A stretch of 14,929 nt of DNA from Actinomycetes bacterium (lineage in GTDB: Bacteria; Actinomycetota; Actinomycetes; Streptosporangiales; Streptosporangiaceae), in NCBI GenBank assembly GCA_023425615.1, contig JAFACJ010000779.1, positions 1-14,929 of the forward strand, written 5' to 3'. The notes below the pieces were generated by a model. The model saw nothing but the letters and a program-made list of their open reading frames with translations, did not search any database and had not been told where the DNA came from. The position numbers and the translations under genes are program-made. Shown piece by piece: positions 13,554 to 14,929 of the stretch; positions within the stretch are counted from its first letter, which is position 1; every line of letters starts with the position of its first letter.

Positions 13554-14156
13554 ATGGCACACGACCAGTTCCGAGCACCAGGCCGCCCCAGGGACACCAG
13601 CATCGACGCCCGTGTCCTCGACGCGACCCGGCAACTGCTGGAGGAGCGGGGCTTCGAGGCGGCGACCGTGCAGGCGATCGCCGCGCGGTCCGGCGTCCAC
13701 GCGTCGGCGATCTACCGGCGCTGGCCGTCGCGCGTCGAGATCATCGAGCAGGCCGTCTTCCCCGGCTTCGCCTCGACCACGGTGCGGGCGACCGGTGACC
13801 TGCGGGCCGACCTCCGGCGGTTCATCCACGGCTACCTGGCGACGATGGGCGCCCCGGCGGCGCGGGCCGCCATGCCGGGCCTGCTGGCGACCTACCAGTC
13901 GGCCGGACGCACGGCGGCACCGGAGACCTGGCTGGCGGTGTCGGCACGGCCCCAGTTCAACGACATCCTCCAGGCGGCGCCGGCCGGCAGCGTCCGCCCG
14001 GACGTCAACCCCGACGACGTCTTCGACATGCTCCTCGGCGCCATCGTGGCCCGTGTCCTCATCCCGACGGTCATCCAGCGCGACCGGCCGGCCGAGCGCC
14101 TCGTCGAACTGATCCTGCGGCTGCTACAGCCCCGGACCTCGGAACCGAAGTCATGA
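13554..14156 (+). CDS. TetR-family transcriptional regulator
   Basis: This 200-residue DNA-binding repressor begins with the basic arm RAPGRPRDT, followed by a canonical HTH: VLDATRQLLEERGFEAAT, then VQAIAARSGVHASAIYRRWP (residues 39-58). The Tyr-x-x-Trp-Pro end is common in actinobacterial members. The C-terminal half (residues about 75-195) is helical, of the AcrR/TetR_C-like type, with ATYQSAGR and FDMLLGAIVARVL. The ATG lies directly below a -10 box without a ribosome site, so the mRNA is probably leaderless. It is divergent from the SnoaL-like gene. Its stop overlaps the ATG of the broken reductase gene (ATGA), so the two once formed an operon. Likely targets are the 64-bp divergent region and the palindromes upstream of the second dehydrogenase (inference). 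Confidence 0.9.
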   Translation: MAHDQFRAPGRPRDTSIDARVLDATRQLLEERGFEAATVQAIAARSGVHASAIYRRWPSRVEIIEQAVFPGFASTTVRATGDLRADLRRFIHGYLATMGAPAARAAMPGLLATYQSAGRTAAPETWLAVSARPQFNDILQAAPAGSVRPDVNPDDVFDMLLGAIVARVLIPTVIQRDRPAERLVELILRLLQPRTSEPKS

Positions 14157-14308
14157 CCTACGGGTTCATCGGTCTCGGCCCCCAGGGAACGCCCATGGCC
14201 GAGCGCATGATCTCCGCCGGGCTGCGGCCCTGGCTGTGGGCGCGGCGCGAAGAGGTGCTCGACCGCCATGCCGGCGCTGACTATGTGTATAAAAAATCAA
14301 GTAGATGA
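14153..14308 (+). pseudogene. 5' remnant of a 3-hydroxyisobutyrate dehydrogenase-family gene
   Basis: The ATG overlaps the tetR stop (ATGA). The frame encodes a nucleotide-binding start, YGFIGLGPQGTPMAERMISA then GLRPWLWARREE, typical of the N-terminal Rossmann strand-helix-strand of this family. After about codon 43 (AGAD) the reading becomes YVYKKSSR and stops at 14306-14308, for 51 residues in all against the usual 270-300. The change coincides with a switch from GC-rich coding DNA to AT-rich DNA at about 14280. No continuation of the domain was found in any frame before the next gene. I read it as a gene truncated by deletion or rearrangement. Expression of a 51-residue peptide is possible but it would lack the catalytic domain. 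Confidence 0.8.
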
Positions 14309-14331
14309 TGTATGGATATGAGGGGAAATCC

Positions 14332-14400
14332 ATGGTCGACTGCGTCACCTGGATCAATGTCCGGCCCTTGCCGCCCTTTATGGAGTCAAGTATCAATTGA
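14332..14400 (+). CDS. Possible 22-codon leader peptide
   Basis: A small frame starts at an ATG preceded by GAGGGG 7 nt upstream and encodes MVDCVTWINVRP followed by LPPFMESSIN, ending at TGA 14398-14400. Its 3' end runs into the palindromic operator. It has no recognised homologue. It may be chance, since it lies in the noncoding stretch after the gene remnant. Confidence 0.15.
   Translation: MVDCVTWINVRPLPPFMESSIN
14368..14396 (+). promoter_or_regulatory. Candidate promoter of the second dehydrogenase gene
   Basis: TTGCCG (14368-14373) and TATCAA (14391-14396) each match four of six consensus positions and are separated by 17 bp. The -10 lies inside the 18-bp palindrome, so a bound regulator would block it. 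Transcription would begin near 14403, giving a leader of about 28 nt that contains the GGGGAGAGG ribosome site. Confidence 0.4.
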
Positions 14401-14423
14401 TACTTAAGTATCGATTGATGGGG
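14388..14423. promoter_or_regulatory. Perfect 18-bp palindrome with tandem partial copy (operator pair)
   Basis: AAGTATCAATTGATACTT (14388-14405) is a perfect palindrome. It is followed without a gap by AAGTATCGATTGAT (14406-14419), which repeats the first 14 bases with one change. The junction TACTTAAGTA (14401-14410) is itself palindromic. The position over the presumed -10 and start site fits a repressor operator. The second copy's decayed end merges with the ribosome site. Confidence 0.7.
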
Positions 14424-14430
14424 AGAGGCC

Positions 14431-14929
14431 ATGCTCGCTGCTTTCACCGCCGCCGGAGGCGTGGCGACCGGGGAGGTGCCCGAGCCGGTGCCCGCCGAGG
14501 GGCAGGTGCTGGTCGCGCCGCTGTCGGCCGGGATCTGCGGGTCCGACCTGCACCTGGTCGACGCGCTGGCCGGCCTCGGCGACCGGACGCCGCGGATCGT
14601 CCTGGGGCACGAGTTCTGCGCCGAGGTCCTGGAGGCGGGGCCCGGCACGTCCCGCCGCTTCCCGCCGGGGACGCGCGTGGTCTCGGTGCCCCATGTGCTC
14701 GGCCCGTCCGGGGCGGTGGACCTCGGCCTCTCCCCCGATTCGCCGGGCGGGTTCGCCCAGCGCGCGGTGTTGCAGGAGTCGTTCCTCCTGCGGGTACCGG
14801 ACGGGCTGGCCGACGACCACGCCGCGCTGACCGAGCCCCTGGCGGTGGCCGTGCACGCGGTGCGCGCGGCGCGGCCCGCCCCCGGGGACGTGGCGCTGGT
14901 CGTGGGGTGCGGGCCGATCGGCCTGGCGG
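14431..14929 (+). CDS. Zinc-type (MDR) alcohol dehydrogenase, partial (cut by window end)
   Basis: The first 166 residues are visible; the gene continues past the right edge. Cys36 in GICGSDLH and His60/Glu61 in GHEF are the catalytic-zinc positions. Glu135 in TEPLAVAVHAV is conserved, unlike in the paralogue at 11102. The Rossmann glycine motif begins at VVGCGPIGLA. It shares with the 11102 protein GQVLV, GICxSDLH, GHExCAEV, GPGTxRR and SPxxPGGF, and both lack a structural-zinc cysteine lobe over the visible part. The ATG has GGGGAGAGG just upstream and is the first in-frame start. The palindromes at 14388-14423 lie directly ahead of it. It follows the reductase remnant by 122 bp. Confidence 0.9.
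   Translation, partial: MLAAFTAAGGVATGEVPEPVPAEGQVLVAPLSAGICGSDLHLVDALAGLGDRTPRIVLGHEFCAEVLEAGPGTSRRFPPGTRVVSVPHVLGPSGAVDLGLSPDSPGGFAQRAVLQESFLLRVPDGLADDHAALTEPLAVAVHAVRAARPAPGDVALVVGCGPIGLA

Noticed and set aside
14280..14430. Insertion-sequence end at the truncated reductase
   Set aside because: I found no transposase fragment, no terminal inverted repeat and no target duplication. The palindromes here fit an operator better.

Overview
The window is very GC-rich with strong third-position G/C bias, TetR-family regulators, lipoprotein and Liv-type ABC genes, and short ATGA-overlapping operons. All of this points to a large-genome actinomycete (Streptosporangiales or relatives; the family level is inference). 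It holds 14 genes: 12 intact, one 5' remnant (14153-14308) and one cut by the right edge (14431-14929). No rRNA, tRNA, CRISPR array or recognisable transposase is visible.

Region 1 (21-5574, minus strand) is a tight five-gene operon. In transcription order it encodes a gentisate 1,2-dioxygenase-like cupin, a 3-hydroxybenzoate 6-hydroxylase-like flavoprotein, a type II dehydroquinase (AroQ) homologue with a remodelled active site, a fused two-domain ABC permease and its ATPase. Every junction is overlapping or 1-2 bp. The first two enzymes would turn 3-hydroxybenzoate into gentisate and then maleylpyruvate. Maleylpyruvate isomerase, fumarylpyruvate hydrolase and the importer's solute-binding protein are not in the window and may lie beyond the left edge. 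A candidate promoter and a near-perfect 21-bp operator palindrome (5611-5631) sit before the first gene. A TetR regulator gene (5839-6447) lies just upstream on the same strand.

Region 2 (6540-10626, minus strand) is a second importer operon. It has a lipoprotein solute-binding protein of the Leu/Ile/Val/aromatic-acid type, then a single 919-residue protein that fuses LivH, LivM and LivF. No LivG ATPase is present. A hairpin lies between the two genes and a strong hairpin (6485-6521) follows the operon.

Region 3 (10627-14929) starts with a 475-bp divergent intergenic region that carries a long inverted repeat and an AT-rich island. Then come, on the plus strand, an MDR alcohol dehydrogenase overlapping a 3-hydroxyisobutyrate dehydrogenase-family reductase. 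A minus-strand SnoaL/NTF2-like protein is divergent from a plus-strand, apparently leaderless TetR gene. The TetR gene overlaps a broken 3-hydroxyisobutyrate dehydrogenase-family gene that ends abruptly in AT-rich DNA. A second MDR dehydrogenase, a paralogue of the first, follows behind a perfect 18-bp palindrome with a tandem partial copy. The region looks like two related dehydrogenase/reductase modules, one intact and one partly lost.

Taken together the window is an aromatic or hydroaromatic acid uptake and catabolism island with local regulators. The specific substrates of the two importers and of the region 3 oxidoreductases cannot be read from the sequence.
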